Source of the DNA: Syntrophomonadaceae bacterium
GTDB lineage: Bacteria; Bacillota; Syntrophomonadia; Syntrophomonadales; Syntrophomonadaceae
Assembly: GCA_012520725.1 (NCBI GenBank)
Contig: JAAYNQ010000048.1
Location: forward strand, 1 to 64,000
Length of the DNA stretch: 64,000 nucleotides
Direction of reading: 5' to 3'
Shown here: positions 7,774-16,170 of the stretch, piece by piece
Layout of the letters: each line of letters opens with the position of its first letter
Numbering within the stretch: position 1 is the first letter of the stretch
Notes under the pieces: model-generated
The model's input: the letters and a program-made list of their open reading frames with translations, nothing else
Databases searched by the model: none
Told to the model about the DNA's origin: nothing
Program-made: the position numbers and the translations under genes

Positions 7774-9120
7774 CTAAGCTTTTTTGTTGATTTTGCGCCA
7801 GATATTCATCTTCTCAGCTTCTTTAATCAGCTCATCCCTGAATTCCGGATGGGCTATTTCAATCAAAGCTTCGGCTCTTTGCCAGGTGCTCTTCCCTTTC
7901 ATATTAGCTATTCCATATTCGGTGACTATCATATGAGTAGCGGTTCTGGGATCAGTTACAATGGCACCGGGACTTAATATGGGCCGAATCCTGGAATTGA
8001 CTTGACCATCTTTAGAGGTAATGGTAGAAGGTAGGCAAATAAAGCTCTGACCACCTTTGGATTTGTAAGCTCCTTCGACAAAGTCCAATTGTCCACCGGT
8101 ACCGCTTATATGCCTGGTACCTACACTCTCTGCGCATACCTGCCCAAATAGGTCTATTTCAATACAGGCATTGATGGAAACAAAGTTATCCAGTTGAGCT
8201 ACCACCCAGGGGTTGTTGGTATAATCCACTGAGTATGAGGCACAACCGGGGTTGTTATCCAAAAAGTCATACAATTCCTTGCTACCCATGGCAAAAGAAT
8301 ATACTTGTTTATACTTGTCCAGGTTTTTCTTGGCTCCGGTAATTTTACCGGCTTTGGTCATTTCCAGATAGGCATCTACGTACATTTCAGTATGAACACC
8401 CAGATCCTTCAAATCTGAGTTTGCTACCATGGTTCCAACTGCATTAGGGATGCCCCCAATTCCTAACTGAACGCAGTTGCCGTCGTACATTTTTTCAATG
8501 ATATATGAAGCTATTTTTTGGTCGGTTTCACTGGGAGGCGCTGCACCCAATACCAGCAGGTCAGGATTGCTGCCTTCAATAATGTAATCCACCTGGGTTA
8601 CATGAACGCATTCCTGATTGCCACCCAAGCAGCGGGGCATTTTCTCATTGACTTCAATAACTACATAATCGGTATTTTCCATGGCCGCCCAAGTGGTAGC
8701 CGCACTGGCTCCAAAATTGAAGTAGCCATTTCTATCCATGGGGGTACACATCACTACGGTTACGTTATTAGGAATTATATCCTTCCGGGTCATCATGGGA
8801 TTTTCATGGAACTTCATGGGTATATAATACAGGTTTTTACCTATAAAGTTCTTGTCGTGAGCTGCTACATGCCAGCTGTTCCAGGTAAAGATTTCTCCAC
8901 TGGGATCTGCTTCCGCAGTAAAATGCTGATAGGCCCCAATATCGCATTTGATTTTTACATCATATAGTTCATCTTTTCTTTGAGCTAGAGCCTTATCAAA
9001 ATCATAGGAACAGTTAACTCCAAAGGCGTATTCTACCCAATCTCCTGGTTCAACTAATTTAGCTGCTTCTTCAGCACTTACTAATTTGCTTTTATACTCT
9101 GCCAACCACTTTTGATACAT
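7774..9120 (-). CDS. Acetyl-CoA hydrolase/transferase family CoA-transferase (butyryl-CoA:acetate or 4-hydroxybutyrate type)
   Basis: Family I CoA-transferase-like protein, 448 aa, full length for the butyryl-CoA:acetate / 4-hydroxybutyrate CoA-transferase group. The GIGGIPNAV motif is at 221-229, the catalytic glutamate is most likely Glu245 in HTEMY, and the SGTGGQLDF motif lies near 340. In a butyrate oxidiser it would activate butyrate with acetyl-CoA at the start of the pathway; substrate specificity is inferred from context. It is the last gene of the leftward operon, with ribosome site GAAGGGGG upstream. It follows a truncated paralogue by 48 nt. Confidence 0.88.
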   Translation of the reverse strand: MYQKWLAEYKSKLVSAEEAAKLVEPGDWVEYAFGVNCSYDFDKALAQRKDELYDVKIKCDIGAYQHFTAEADPSGEIFTWNSWHVAAHDKNFIGKNLYYIPMKFHENPMMTRKDIIPNNVTVVMCTPMDRNGYFNFGASAATTWAAMENTDYVVIEVNEKMPRCLGGNQECVHVTQVDYIIEGSNPDLLVLGAAPPSETDQKIASYIIEKMYDGNCVQLGIGGIPNAVGTMVANSDLKDLGVHTEMYVDAYLEMTKAGKITGAKKNLDKYKQVYSFAMGSKELYDFLDNNPGCASYSVDYTNNPWVVAQLDNFVSINACIEIDLFGQVCAESVGTRHISGTGGQLDFVEGAYKSKGGQSFICLPSTITSKDGQVNSRIRPILSPGAIVTDPRTATHMIVTEYGIANMKGKSTWQRAEALIEIAHPEFRDELIKEAEKMNIWRKINKKA

Positions 9121-9168
9121 GAGCTTTCCCCCTTCATGGTAATAAGTGATTATCCTTTTACGAGAGCA

Positions 9169-9816
9169 TTATACTGCCCAACTTCTTGTTATAACGCTTT
9201 GCTCTTCGTAGCGAGGGTGTTTACCGGGTTCATTAACTCGTTGTAGTAATTCGTCATTATTGCTGCCTACAATCATATCCACCTGTGATATATGAATACA
9301 CTCTTGATTTTTATTTCTGCCTTCCAGAATACGCTCATTAATTTCCAGAATGACATAATCAGCTTTTTCATAGTACGGCCTGAAATGGTGCTTCTGAGAT
9401 ACCCTACTGTCAAACCAAAAGTATCCATCTTTATCCATGGGACTGACGGTAGCCATAAAGATATGGTGAGAACTATCCTTTTTCTGCGAACTGGCGAATT
9501 TAGAATAGCTTCTCCCTTTTGTTCCTCCTTCATGAACTTTTTCTCTTTCCTTTTTCCCCGGATACATACCCTCATAAAATCTGAAGTGCTCCTCGCTAAA
9601 GTCTGCATCCATAGTGTAATAACCGCAGCTAAGATCATTACAGATTATGTCCACTCCCAGCAGTTCATCTTTCCTCATAGCCAGGGCACGATCAAGTTCA
9701 TTTATACTGCATATTCCAAAAGCATAGATCACTCGATCACCAGACTTGACTACTTTAACTGCTTCTTCGGCGAAAGTAAATTTACGGGCGTATTCATCTG
9801 TATATTTCAAGGTCAT
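9169..9816 (-). CDS. Truncated CoA-transferase paralogue (N-terminal domain only)
   Basis: 215 aa, aligning by eye with the first ~195 residues of the 448-aa neighbour: AEEAVKVVKSGDRVIYAFG against its PGDWVEYAFG region, SPMDKDGYFWF against TPMDRNGYFNF, and NQECIHISQVD against NQECVHVTQVD. It stops where the second domain, carrying the catalytic Glu and the GTGGQ motif, would begin. Only 48 nt separate it from the next gene, so no frameshifted remainder is hidden. The ribosome site is strong (GGAGGT 9 nt before ATG). The middle has a lysine-rich divergent stretch (about 85-110). It is either a decaying duplicate or a non-catalytic partner; it cannot be an active transferase by itself. Confidence 0.75.
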   Translation of the reverse strand: MTLKYTDEYARKFTFAEEAVKVVKSGDRVIYAFGICSINELDRALAMRKDELLGVDIICNDLSCGYYTMDADFSEEHFRFYEGMYPGKKEREKVHEGGTKGRSYSKFASSQKKDSSHHIFMATVSPMDKDGYFWFDSRVSQKHHFRPYYEKADYVILEINERILEGRNKNQECIHISQVDMIVGSNNDELLQRVNEPGKHPRYEEQSVITRSWAV

Positions 9817-9866
9817 TTCTAAGCTACCTCCATAATATAACCGCTCAGGCTAAGGTTTTCTTATTA

Positions 9867-9899
9867 GGGATGGAAGCAGGCTGCTTCCATCCCCTTTTT
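9867..9899. repeat. Strong intra-operon hairpin (T-tail on the + strand)
   Basis: GGGATGGAAGC and GCTTCCATCCC enclose 5 nt; CCTTTTTC follows on the + strand. In the direction of the operon (leftward) the tract lies before the stem, so it is not a standard terminator for that transcript. It could shield or process the mRNA between acd and the CoA-transferase genes. Confidence 0.6.
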
Positions 9900-9959
9900 C
9901 AGTTCCCAATATTTATGATGGATTTGGATTTATACCTTGATACTCCACCCTTTATCTAG

Positions 9960-9984
9960 CCCGGCTTTTTCAGGGCCGGGTTTT
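9960..9984. repeat. Second intra-operon hairpin after acd
   Basis: CCCGGC and GCCGGG enclose about 9 nt and are followed by TTTT on the + strand only. It is 25 bp beyond the acd stop codon. Like the neighbouring hairpin it would terminate rightward, not operon, transcription, and may stabilise the upstream acd message. Confidence 0.5.
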
Positions 9985-10009
9985 AAGCGAGAACCGAGTG
10001 TTTATGAGT

Positions 10010-11842
10010 TTACATTAACGCAGCTTCCGGTACGTCAATGGCACTTCTGTCGCCGGCCTTCATAGCCTTCTCGAATGCAAAGACGTCGGTCACATGGTTC
10101 ATGATATAGAACTTGGCACTGGCAATTTTGCCTTTGTAGAAATCAGCATCATAATGGTCATCGCCTAGTTCAGCCAGCTTCTTGGCTGCCAGAATGGCCT
10201 GGGAAAGCATAAGCTTGCCACAGTAGACTCTGGCCCCTGAATGCATGGTCCGAGTGGCAAAAAGCTGTCTCATTTGCTTATCGCCGGCGGTCCAGGCAGC
10301 ATTCATTTCAACAATATTCTTGAATGCAGCCATGGCTTCTGTCATCATATCAAATTCAGCTGCGAATTCATCAGTTCTCGCATTGCTTATGAAATCATCG
10401 ATTTCTGCTAACCATTTTCTGAAGGGGGCTCCGTCTTTCATGGTGAATTTGCGTCCGATATAGTCCTGGGACTGGATGAAGTTGGTGCCTTCCCAGATGC
10501 CGTGGATAACACAATCTCTGTATAGCTGGGCCGGGGCATACTCTTCCATAAAGCCATAGCCCCCGTGACACTGGATGGCTTCTCCGGTGAGGATCCTGGC
10601 CATATCAGAGGAGTAGGCCTTGCACAAGGGGTTGTTGATGGCGAACATATCACCATAAAATTCTCTCTCTTCTGGGGTTGCAGCATCTACTTCCAGGTCA
10701 CGGTATAGATAGGAAGTATATATCAAAGCTCTTATAGCTTCCATTCCAGCTTTCTGGTACATCAGCATGCGGCGTACGTCTTCGTGTTCAATAATACGAA
10801 CGCTGGGGCCTTTGGGATTGGTGGAATGTTTGCTCTGTACCCGAATTTTGGTGTAGTCCAGAGCTGCGTAGTAGGCAGAAGTTATGCAGCCCAGGGTGAA
10901 CAGACCGGTATTCAGACGCTCTTCGTTCATATAGGCGAACATCTGTGACATACCTACACCACGTCCATCTACCGGTTCTTTTTCTCCTACTATCCAGCCA
11001 TAACAATTGTCGTTTTCACCCATGGCCAGGGTCAGGGTGGAAGAACCATGGATACCCATCTTGTGTTCAATACCCACGGAAGTTACATCATTCCATGCTC
11101 CCATGGATCCATCTTCATTAACCCAGAATTTGGGCACGATGAACAGAGAGATACCTGCAGTGCCTTCCTTTGCACCCGGGGTCTTGGCCAACATCAGGTG
11201 GATAATATTTTCTGCCAGATCATGGTCACCTGAGGTTATAAAGCACTTCTGGCCTTTGAGCTTATAGAGACCGGGAGTATCGGTGGGGAAGGCCTTACTT
11301 TGTACCGCACCCACTTCAGATCCTGCTCCGGGCTCGGTCAGACCCATGGTTCCGCCCCATTCACCAGTGAACATCTTGGGCAGGAACATATCCTTTTGTT
11401 TTTGAGTGCCATAGTCCTGCAGCACGGTGGTAGCACCCTGAGTCAGACACCAGAACATTACTATTGCCGGTGATGCAGCAGATTGCATCTCCAAAATGGG
11501 AGCATACCAGGCCAGAGGTATTTTACCCTCGCCCCGGAATCCGAACTGGGGTCCTAACTCGGCATCCATAACAGTTTTGTATACGTTCTTGAAAGAATCA
11601 GGAGTTACAACAGCATGCTCTTCGCCCCCTACAAAGGTAGCTCCGATCTCATCGGCATCTTTGTTGGCCGGGCACATAACGTCACGGCAGACCTTATAGT
11701 TTACATCCAGGAAATTATCGATATCATCGATAGCATAATAATCTTTATAGGCATCCAGGGACAGAAGCTTGTCCATAGGCAACCATTCTTTTATAACGAA
11801 CTTGATATCACGCAGATTCATTAGAAAATTGTTATGTGGCAT
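10010..11842 (-). CDS. Acyl-CoA dehydrogenase (large, ~610 aa type)
   Basis: FAD-dependent dehydrogenase for the butyryl-CoA to crotonyl-CoA step of beta-oxidation. Middle-domain FAD motif GLTEPGAGSEVG (about 160-172), C-terminal motif QCHGGYGFMEEY, and the IWEGTN segment whose Glu is the usual catalytic base. At about 610 aa it is longer than the ~380 aa short-chain enzymes; the extra C-terminal ~130 residues match the acyl-CoA dehydrogenase C-terminal-like extension. The start at 11842 (MPHNNF) has GAGGGGG at good distance; an in-frame ATG at 11857 has no such site. Electron transfer would need EtfAB, not encoded here. Butyryl-CoA specificity is inferred from the operon. Confidence 0.92.
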   Translation of the reverse strand: MPHNNFLMNLRDIKFVIKEWLPMDKLLSLDAYKDYYAIDDIDNFLDVNYKVCRDVMCPANKDADEIGATFVGGEEHAVVTPDSFKNVYKTVMDAELGPQFGFRGEGKIPLAWYAPILEMQSAASPAIVMFWCLTQGATTVLQDYGTQKQKDMFLPKMFTGEWGGTMGLTEPGAGSEVGAVQSKAFPTDTPGLYKLKGQKCFITSGDHDLAENIIHLMLAKTPGAKEGTAGISLFIVPKFWVNEDGSMGAWNDVTSVGIEHKMGIHGSSTLTLAMGENDNCYGWIVGEKEPVDGRGVGMSQMFAYMNEERLNTGLFTLGCITSAYYAALDYTKIRVQSKHSTNPKGPSVRIIEHEDVRRMLMYQKAGMEAIRALIYTSYLYRDLEVDAATPEEREFYGDMFAINNPLCKAYSSDMARILTGEAIQCHGGYGFMEEYAPAQLYRDCVIHGIWEGTNFIQSQDYIGRKFTMKDGAPFRKWLAEIDDFISNARTDEFAAEFDMMTEAMAAFKNIVEMNAAWTAGDKQMRQLFATRTMHSGARVYCGKLMLSQAILAAKKLAELGDDHYDADFYKGKIASAKFYIMNHVTDVFAFEKAMKAGDRSAIDVPEAALM

Positions 11843-11884
11843 TATAATCCCCCTCATTTTAATTATATTTCTCAGTAATTGGAT

Positions 11885-11915
11885 CCCGTTGGGCTAGATT
11901 AATTAGCCCGCGGGG
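11885..11915. repeat. Hairpin between thiolase and acyl-CoA dehydrogenase genes
   Basis: GGGCTA (11891-11896) and TAGCCC (11904-11909) with flanking CCCG/CGGG form a stem with a 7-nt AT loop. There is no T tract, so it is probably an mRNA processing or stability element between thl and acd. Confidence 0.45.
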
Positions 11916-11937
11916 ATTATTTTTAATCTGGAAACTG

Positions 11938-13131
11938 TTAATCAAGTATCTGCTCTATAATTAAGGTTGTACCCATGCCACCGCCGATACATAAGGTGGC
12001 TAAACCATATCTGGATTTTCTCCTCATCATTTCATAACAAAGGGTAACCAGTATTCTAGCTCCGGATGCACCGATGGGATGACCTAGGGCTACCGCACCA
12101 CCGTTAACATTGACCTTTTCCATGTCTCCCCATCCCATGTCGCGGCCTACTGCAATAGACTGGGCGGCAAAGGCTTCGTTGGCTTCAATTAAATCGATAT
12201 CATCAACGGTCAGTCCGGCTTTGGCCAGAGCTTTTTGACTGGCTGGAACAGGTCCTACACCCATGATCTTGGGATCAACCCCGCCGGAAGCATAGCTTAC
12301 TATTCTAAACAAGGGTTTTACTCCCAATTCTTTGGCTTTATCAGCGGACATAACTACAAACGCGGCTGCGCCATCATTGATGCCAGAGGCGTTGCCGGCA
12401 GTTACAGTGCCGCCATCCCGTTTGAAGGCGGGTCCCAATCTGCCCAGGGATTCTGGAGTGCTTTCCCGGGGGTCTTCATCGGTATCGAAGACTATTTCTT
12501 TCTTCTTTTGTTTTACCACTACAGGAACGATTTCATCTTTAAAGCGTCCTTCTTTAATAGCGGCCAAAGCTCTCTGCTGGCTTCTCAGTGCAAATTGATC
12601 CTGCTCTTCCCGGGTAATTCCGTATAATTCATTAACATTTTCTGCGGTAATTCCCATATGGTAGTTGTTAAAAGCTTCCCACAGACCATCCTTGATCATC
12701 AGGTCAATCAGGGTGCCATTGTTCATTCTATATCCATAGCGGGCATTGGGCAGGGCAAAGGGAGCCATGCACATATTTTCCACCCCACCGGCTACTACTA
12801 CATCAACATCACCGGCTTTGATCAGCTGGGCGGCCAGGCTAACTGCTCTTAAACCGGAACCACAAACTTTATTAATGGTAAAAGCAGTAGCGCTTTCAGC
12901 AGGAATGCCAGCTTTGATGGCACACTGCCGGGCTATATTCTGGCCCAATCCGGCCTGCAGAACGCAACCGAAGATTACTTCTTCAACTACTTCGGGGGCA
13001 ATGCCGGCTCTCTTCATGGCTTCTTCCATTACCAGAGCTCCCAAAACATGGGATGAAGTATCTTTCAGAGTTCCATTAAATGAACCCACCGGGGTACGGC
13101 ATGCGCTTACAATTACAACTTCTCTCGACAT
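11938..13131 (-). CDS. Acetyl-CoA C-acetyltransferase (thiolase)
   Basis: Cleaves acetoacetyl-CoA to two acetyl-CoA in butyrate oxidation. Nucleophile Cys90 in NKVCGSG, then the NEAFA motif, His351 in [10 protein letters not shown] and Cys381 in CIGGGMG complete the thiolase active site. 397 aa, typical. ATG 13131 (MSREVV) is preferred because GAGGGTGAAG precedes it; an in-frame codon 24 nt earlier would add an untypical leader. Third gene of the crt-hbd-thl-acd operon, 72 bp after hbd. Confidence 0.96.
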   Translation of the reverse strand: MSREVVIVSACRTPVGSFNGTLKDTSSHVLGALVMEEAMKRAGIAPEVVEEVIFGCVLQAGLGQNIARQCAIKAGIPAESATAFTINKVCGSGLRAVSLAAQLIKAGDVDVVVAGGVENMCMAPFALPNARYGYRMNNGTLIDLMIKDGLWEAFNNYHMGITAENVNELYGITREEQDQFALRSQQRALAAIKEGRFKDEIVPVVVKQKKKEIVFDTDEDPRESTPESLGRLGPAFKRDGGTVTAGNASGINDGAAAFVVMSADKAKELGVKPLFRIVSYASGGVDPKIMGVGPVPASQKALAKAGLTVDDIDLIEANEAFAAQSIAVGRDMGWGDMEKVNVNGGAVALGHPIGASGARILVTLCYEMMRRKSRYGLATLCIGGGMGTTLIIEQILD

Positions 13132-13203
13132 AAATTCTTCACCCTCTCTAATCATTTGGTTAATTATTAAAATGCAATAAGAATATAGTCCTAAACTGCA
13201 GAT

Positions 13204-14046
13204 CTACTTGTAGCTAAAGAATCCCTCTCCGGTCTTACGTCCCAGTTTGCCAGCCCGAACCATCTTAACCAGCAAGGGGCAGGGACGATATTTGGGATCG
13301 CCAAATTCTCTGTACAGAGTTTCCATGATACTGAGACAAATATCCAGTCCAATCATATCGGCCAAAGCCAAAGGCCCCATGGGATGCCCGGCTCCGAATC
13401 TCATGGAGGTGTCTATATCTGCAGCATTAGCTACCCCTTCCATCAGGGCATACATACCTTCATTTAACATGGGAATAAGTAAGCGGTTTACTACAAAACC
13501 TGGAGCTTCATTGATTTCTACCGGAGCCTTGCCCATTTTTTCTGACAGTTCCTTGATGGTGTCAAAAGTGGCTTGGCTGGTATTGGCTCCCCGGATTATT
13601 TCTACCAGTTTCATAGCTGGTACCGGGTTAAAGAAATGCATTCCAATTACCTTGTCCGCTCTGCCGGTGGCGGCAGCAATTTCGGTAACACTCAATGCTG
13701 AGGTGTTGGTGGCCAGAATACATTCTGGTTTGCATATAGCGTCCAGTTCCTTAAAGATGCTTTTCTTGATATCCATTACTTCCAGAGCTGCTTCAATTAC
13801 CAGATCACATTCTGCTGCTGCTGCCATGTCTACGGTACCTGAAATCCGTCCCATAATAGCTGCTTTATCTTCAGCGCTCATTTTACCTTTGTCAACGTTC
13901 TTGCCCAGGAGTTTATCAATTCCGGCTATACCCCGATCAACAAATTCCTGCTTGATATCCCGTACAATTACTTCGAAGCCGGCCTGAGCAGCAGTCTGAA
14001 CAATACCTGCTCCCATGGTGCCTGCACCAAGTACCATTATTTTCAT
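13204..14046 (-). CDS. 3-hydroxybutyryl-CoA dehydrogenase
   Basis: NAD-dependent oxidation of 3-hydroxybutyryl-CoA to acetoacetyl-CoA. The Rossmann motif GAGTMG is at residues 7-12. The [16 protein letters not shown] segment carries the catalytic His, and [12 protein letters not shown] supplies the conserved Glu-containing hinge. The C-terminal 3HCDH domain ends with TGEGFFSY. 280 aa is normal for the Hbd family. Lies between crt and thl on the same strand; operon gaps of 41 and 72 bp. Confidence 0.96.
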   Translation of the reverse strand: MKIMVLGAGTMGAGIVQTAAQAGFEVIVRDIKQEFVDRGIAGIDKLLGKNVDKGKMSAEDKAAIMGRISGTVDMAAAAECDLVIEAALEVMDIKKSIFKELDAICKPECILATNTSALSVTEIAAATGRADKVIGMHFFNPVPAMKLVEIIRGANTSQATFDTIKELSEKMGKAPVEINEAPGFVVNRLLIPMLNEGMYALMEGVANAADIDTSMRFGAGHPMGPLALADMIGLDICLSIMETLYREFGDPKYRPCPLLVKMVRAGKLGRKTGEGFFSYK

Positions 14047-14087
14047 CTAAATACCCCCTATGGAAATATAATCCTCTTTTATCTAGT

Positions 14088-14870
14088 TTATTTACCGGTG
14101 AAATTAGCTTTGCGCTTTTCAATAAAAGCGCCCATTCCTTCTCTCTGATCCGCAGTGGCAAAGCAAAGGCCGAAGGCATCAGCCTCTATGGTCATACCGC
14201 GGTTAATATCGGTTTGCAGGCCTTCATTGGCAGCGGCTTTACAAAGTCTAACCGCTATCTGCCCTTTAGCCAGGATCCTTTTGGCAATAGCCTGGGCAGC
14301 GTTCAACAGTTCCTCCGGTGCCTGTACGGAATTCACCAAACCCACCCGTAAAGCTTCCTCGGCTCCTATGACATCAGCGGTATAGAGCAGTTGCTTGGCC
14401 ATACCAGCCCCAATTAAACGAGCCAGACGCTGGGTACCACCAAAACCGGGTATAATTCCTAAACCCACTTCTGGTTGTCCAAATTTAGCATTGCTTGATG
14501 CGATACGAAAATCACAACACATAGCCAGTTCGCAGCCACCGCCGAGAGCGAATCCATTTACTGCAGCGATTACAGGTTTTTCCATGGTTTCGATCATCAT
14601 AAATACCTGCTGCCCCAATGCCGCAAAATTTCTGGCTTCCATGGCCGACAAGTTTTGCATATAGGCTATGTCAGCTCCAGCCACGAAAGACTTATCACCA
14701 GCACCGGTAATAATCAGCACATCTATGGAGTCGTCTTGAGCAATGTTGCCAATAGCGTCTTTCAGCTCCAACAAGGTATCCTGATTAAGAGCATTAAGCG
14801 CTTTGGGTCTGTTGATGTACAATGTTGCTATTCTATCCTCTTTTTCAAGCAACAGATTCTCGTAGGTCAT
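14088..14870 (-). CDS. Enoyl-CoA hydratase / crotonase
   Basis: Hydrates crotonyl-CoA to 3-hydroxybutyryl-CoA. Crotonase-fold signatures: AGADIAYM (oxyanion region), NGFALGGGCELAM and QPEVGLGIIPGFGGTQRL, holding the two expected glutamates. 260 aa, standard length. First gene of the leftward butyrate operon; ribosome site GGGGGAGG just before ATG. Upstream lies a roughly 340-nt leader with two inverted repeats and a sigma-54-type promoter at 15219-15234. Confidence 0.96.
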   Translation of the reverse strand: MTYENLLLEKEDRIATLYINRPKALNALNQDTLLELKDAIGNIAQDDSIDVLIITGAGDKSFVAGADIAYMQNLSAMEARNFAALGQQVFMMIETMEKPVIAAVNGFALGGGCELAMCCDFRIASSNAKFGQPEVGLGIIPGFGGTQRLARLIGAGMAKQLLYTADVIGAEEALRVGLVNSVQAPEELLNAAQAIAKRILAKGQIAVRLCKAAANEGLQTDINRGMTIEADAFGLCFATADQREGMGAFIEKRKANFTGK

Positions 14871-15040
14871 AAACCTCCCCCCTCCAAGTATTGTTCAGAA
14901 CAACTTAGTCGGCTTAATCCGACTGTAGAATTTGCTTTCCTTTCTTTCCCCCCCTTTCCTCATTGATTTTCGTAATGTATATAAATATAATAGGAAATAT
15001 GCGACTGGCTATCCTTAAGTTAGTACAGGGACTCCTTCCA

Positions 15041-15080
15041 CTTTTTTTGACCAGGTCCAAATTTACCTGGTCAAAAAAAG
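15041..15080. repeat. Perfect 16-bp inverted repeat in the crt leader
   Basis: CTTTTTTTGACCAGGT (15041-15056) and ACCTGGTCAAAAAAAG (15065-15080) with an 8-nt spacer. The T run is in the 5' arm and the A run in the 3' arm on both strands, so it does not have the layout of an intrinsic terminator. It could be a protein operator or an RNA stem about 170 nt before crt. Confidence 0.8.
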
Positions 15081-15087
15081 AGGGGGT

Positions 15088-15152
15088 CTACTGTTATATA
15101 GCGAATAAAAGGGTGTGAGTGGTAAAGGGGCACGACCGCTTTATAACAGTAG
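15088..15152. repeat. 16-bp inverted repeat with 33-nt loop in the crt leader
   Basis: CTACTGTTATATAGCG (15088-15103) and CGCTTTATAACAGTAG (15137-15152) are complementary with one mismatch. It is only 7 bp from the neighbouring 40-bp repeat. In the leftward transcript it would be the first structure, starting about 55 nt after the predicted start site. Confidence 0.75.
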
Positions 15153-15218
15153 ATAATAATGAGAAAATGTGTTAATGGGATTATGATATAGTTATGTTGC
15201 GCATCTGCTTAATACTCA

Positions 15219-15234
15219 AGCAATAAACATGCCA
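15219..15234 (-). promoter_or_regulatory. Sigma-54 promoter of the butyrate operon
   Basis: Minus strand TGGCATG-TTTA-TTGCT: GG at 15233-15232 and GC at 15221-15220 are exactly 10 nt apart, as sigma-54 -24/-12 elements require, and the flanking bases match TGGCA and TTGC. Expected start near 15208, about 340 nt before crt. No comparable SigA promoter facing crt was clear, although an AT-rich stretch at 14975-14995 (minus strand) could hold a -10. Confidence 0.72.
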
Positions 15235-15319
15235 AGAGGACAAACTTATAGTTTTTTGTCCCCAGACGCCTAAAATTCGAGCTTCTTATATTCCACCGCT
15301 CCAGCTTCTTCCTGCTCGT

Positions 15320-15354
15320 GATTCATTATTGTATTGTTTTCCGATTCATTATTG
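15320..15354. promoter_or_regulatory. Direct repeats, candidate enhancer (UAS) for the sigma-54 activator
   Basis: GATTCATTATTG occurs at 15320-15331 and again at 15343-15354, 23 bp apart (about two helical turns). The second copy extends to ATTCA-N4-TGAAT, an inverted repeat. Their centre is about 130 bp upstream of the predicted start site, the usual position for enhancer-binding protein sites. Confidence 0.5.
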
Positions 15355-15636
15355 AATTACTCTCGTTTTTGGCCTGAGTTTTTCCCAATAATTAAGCTGC
15401 CGGACAGCTATGTTAAGCCTTTTTCCGTTCTGGCTGTCGATACAATATTGCATCATTAGAGCCTGGCTACTAAACTGTCATTATCTAATCACTCCTACCC
15501 ATCATTAAAATCTCCCCCAGGAGCAGATAATAGGAATAAGTACTTTACCTGTATTTGCCGACAGGTTAAAATTGTATGGTGTGCCCATTCATATAAGCGT
15601 AATTACAGTTTTTTTTGTGAAGACAGGAGTGAAAAA

Positions 15637-15882
15637 ATGAGAACATTGGTAGCTACTATGATGGCTAATTCGAAAGGAAAGAATATATTCTGCTCAAGCA
15701 GTAAGGTCAGCGAACAACAAATGAGGATAATTCGTAATACTGACTGGTCTGAACTTGAAGAAATAGGGTTTACCTTTATAAACCTCACTTCACCTGAATA
15801 TCCTAATATTAGGGGAAAAGCTATATTCTTTGAGGGACATCTGGATGAGATGGGAAGGGCCTTAAGGAGCATTGACAGGTAA
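15637..15882 (+). CDS. Small hypothetical protein, 81 aa
   Basis: Not recognised. The ribosome site AGGAGTG 6 nt before ATG supports translation. The protein is soluble, mixed alpha/beta by eye, with one Cys (about residue 19) and a C-terminal acidic/basic segment (EGHLDEMGRALRSID). It is divergently placed relative to the butyrate operon control region and followed by the dispersed repeat at 15.9-16.1 kb. It might be co-regulated from the same intergenic region, but nothing in the sequence shows a function. Confidence 0.6.
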   Translation: MRTLVATMMANSKGKNIFCSSSKVSEQQMRIIRNTDWSELEEIGFTFINLTSPEYPNIRGKAIFFEGHLDEMGRALRSIDR

Positions 15883-15904
15883 GTAAATTAGCAGACCTCA
15901 ACAC

Positions 15905-16120
15905 TGCGAGGCATAGGGGCGACCTGTGTCACCCGCAATGATTAACATTTTTCCGGTTGATAATTGATCTTTGGGTGAGCTCATGATCAGGGAACACCAG
16001 CGAGTATGACAGTTTTTGTCCATAACCGGCGGGCGGTCGAAGCCCGCCCCTACAATCCTGACCCGGACCTCAAATCCCGTTGTAAACTGTAGGGGCGACC
16101 TGTGGTCGCCCGCCTCGCAA
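15905..16120. repeat. Dispersed palindromic repeat, copy A
   Basis: Three modules: TAGGGGCGACCTGTGTCACCC (about 15913-15933), an inverted CGGTCGAAGCCCGCCCCTAC module (about 16031-16054) and TGTAGGGGCGACCTGTGGTC (about 16088-16107). CGCCCCTACA and TGTAGGGGCG are exact complements and could form a long hairpin. Related modules occur at 57.9-58.15 kb and, decayed, near 59.5 kb. Confidence 0.75.
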
Positions 16121-16170
16121 TAATTTCCGGTATTTCAGTGCTTAAAGCATTTTCACGTCTACCCCTGCTA

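Larger units (their letters stand above)
14871..15636. other. Control region between the butyrate operon and a small rightward gene
   Basis: 766 bp without a credible ORF. It holds, from right to left, a pair of direct repeats (15320-15354), a sigma-54 promoter (15219-15234) and two inverted repeats (15088-15152 and 15041-15080) that would be in the 5' leader of crt. Nothing further is recognised in 15360-15620. Confidence 0.7.

Noticed and set aside
9292-9822. 176-codon frame antisense to the truncated CoA-transferase
   Set aside because: No ribosome site; the opposite strand has clear family similarity, so this is its shadow.
15041-15080. Perfect inverted repeat read as a terminator
   Set aside because: T-run precedes and A-run follows the stem on either strand, the reverse of what termination needs.
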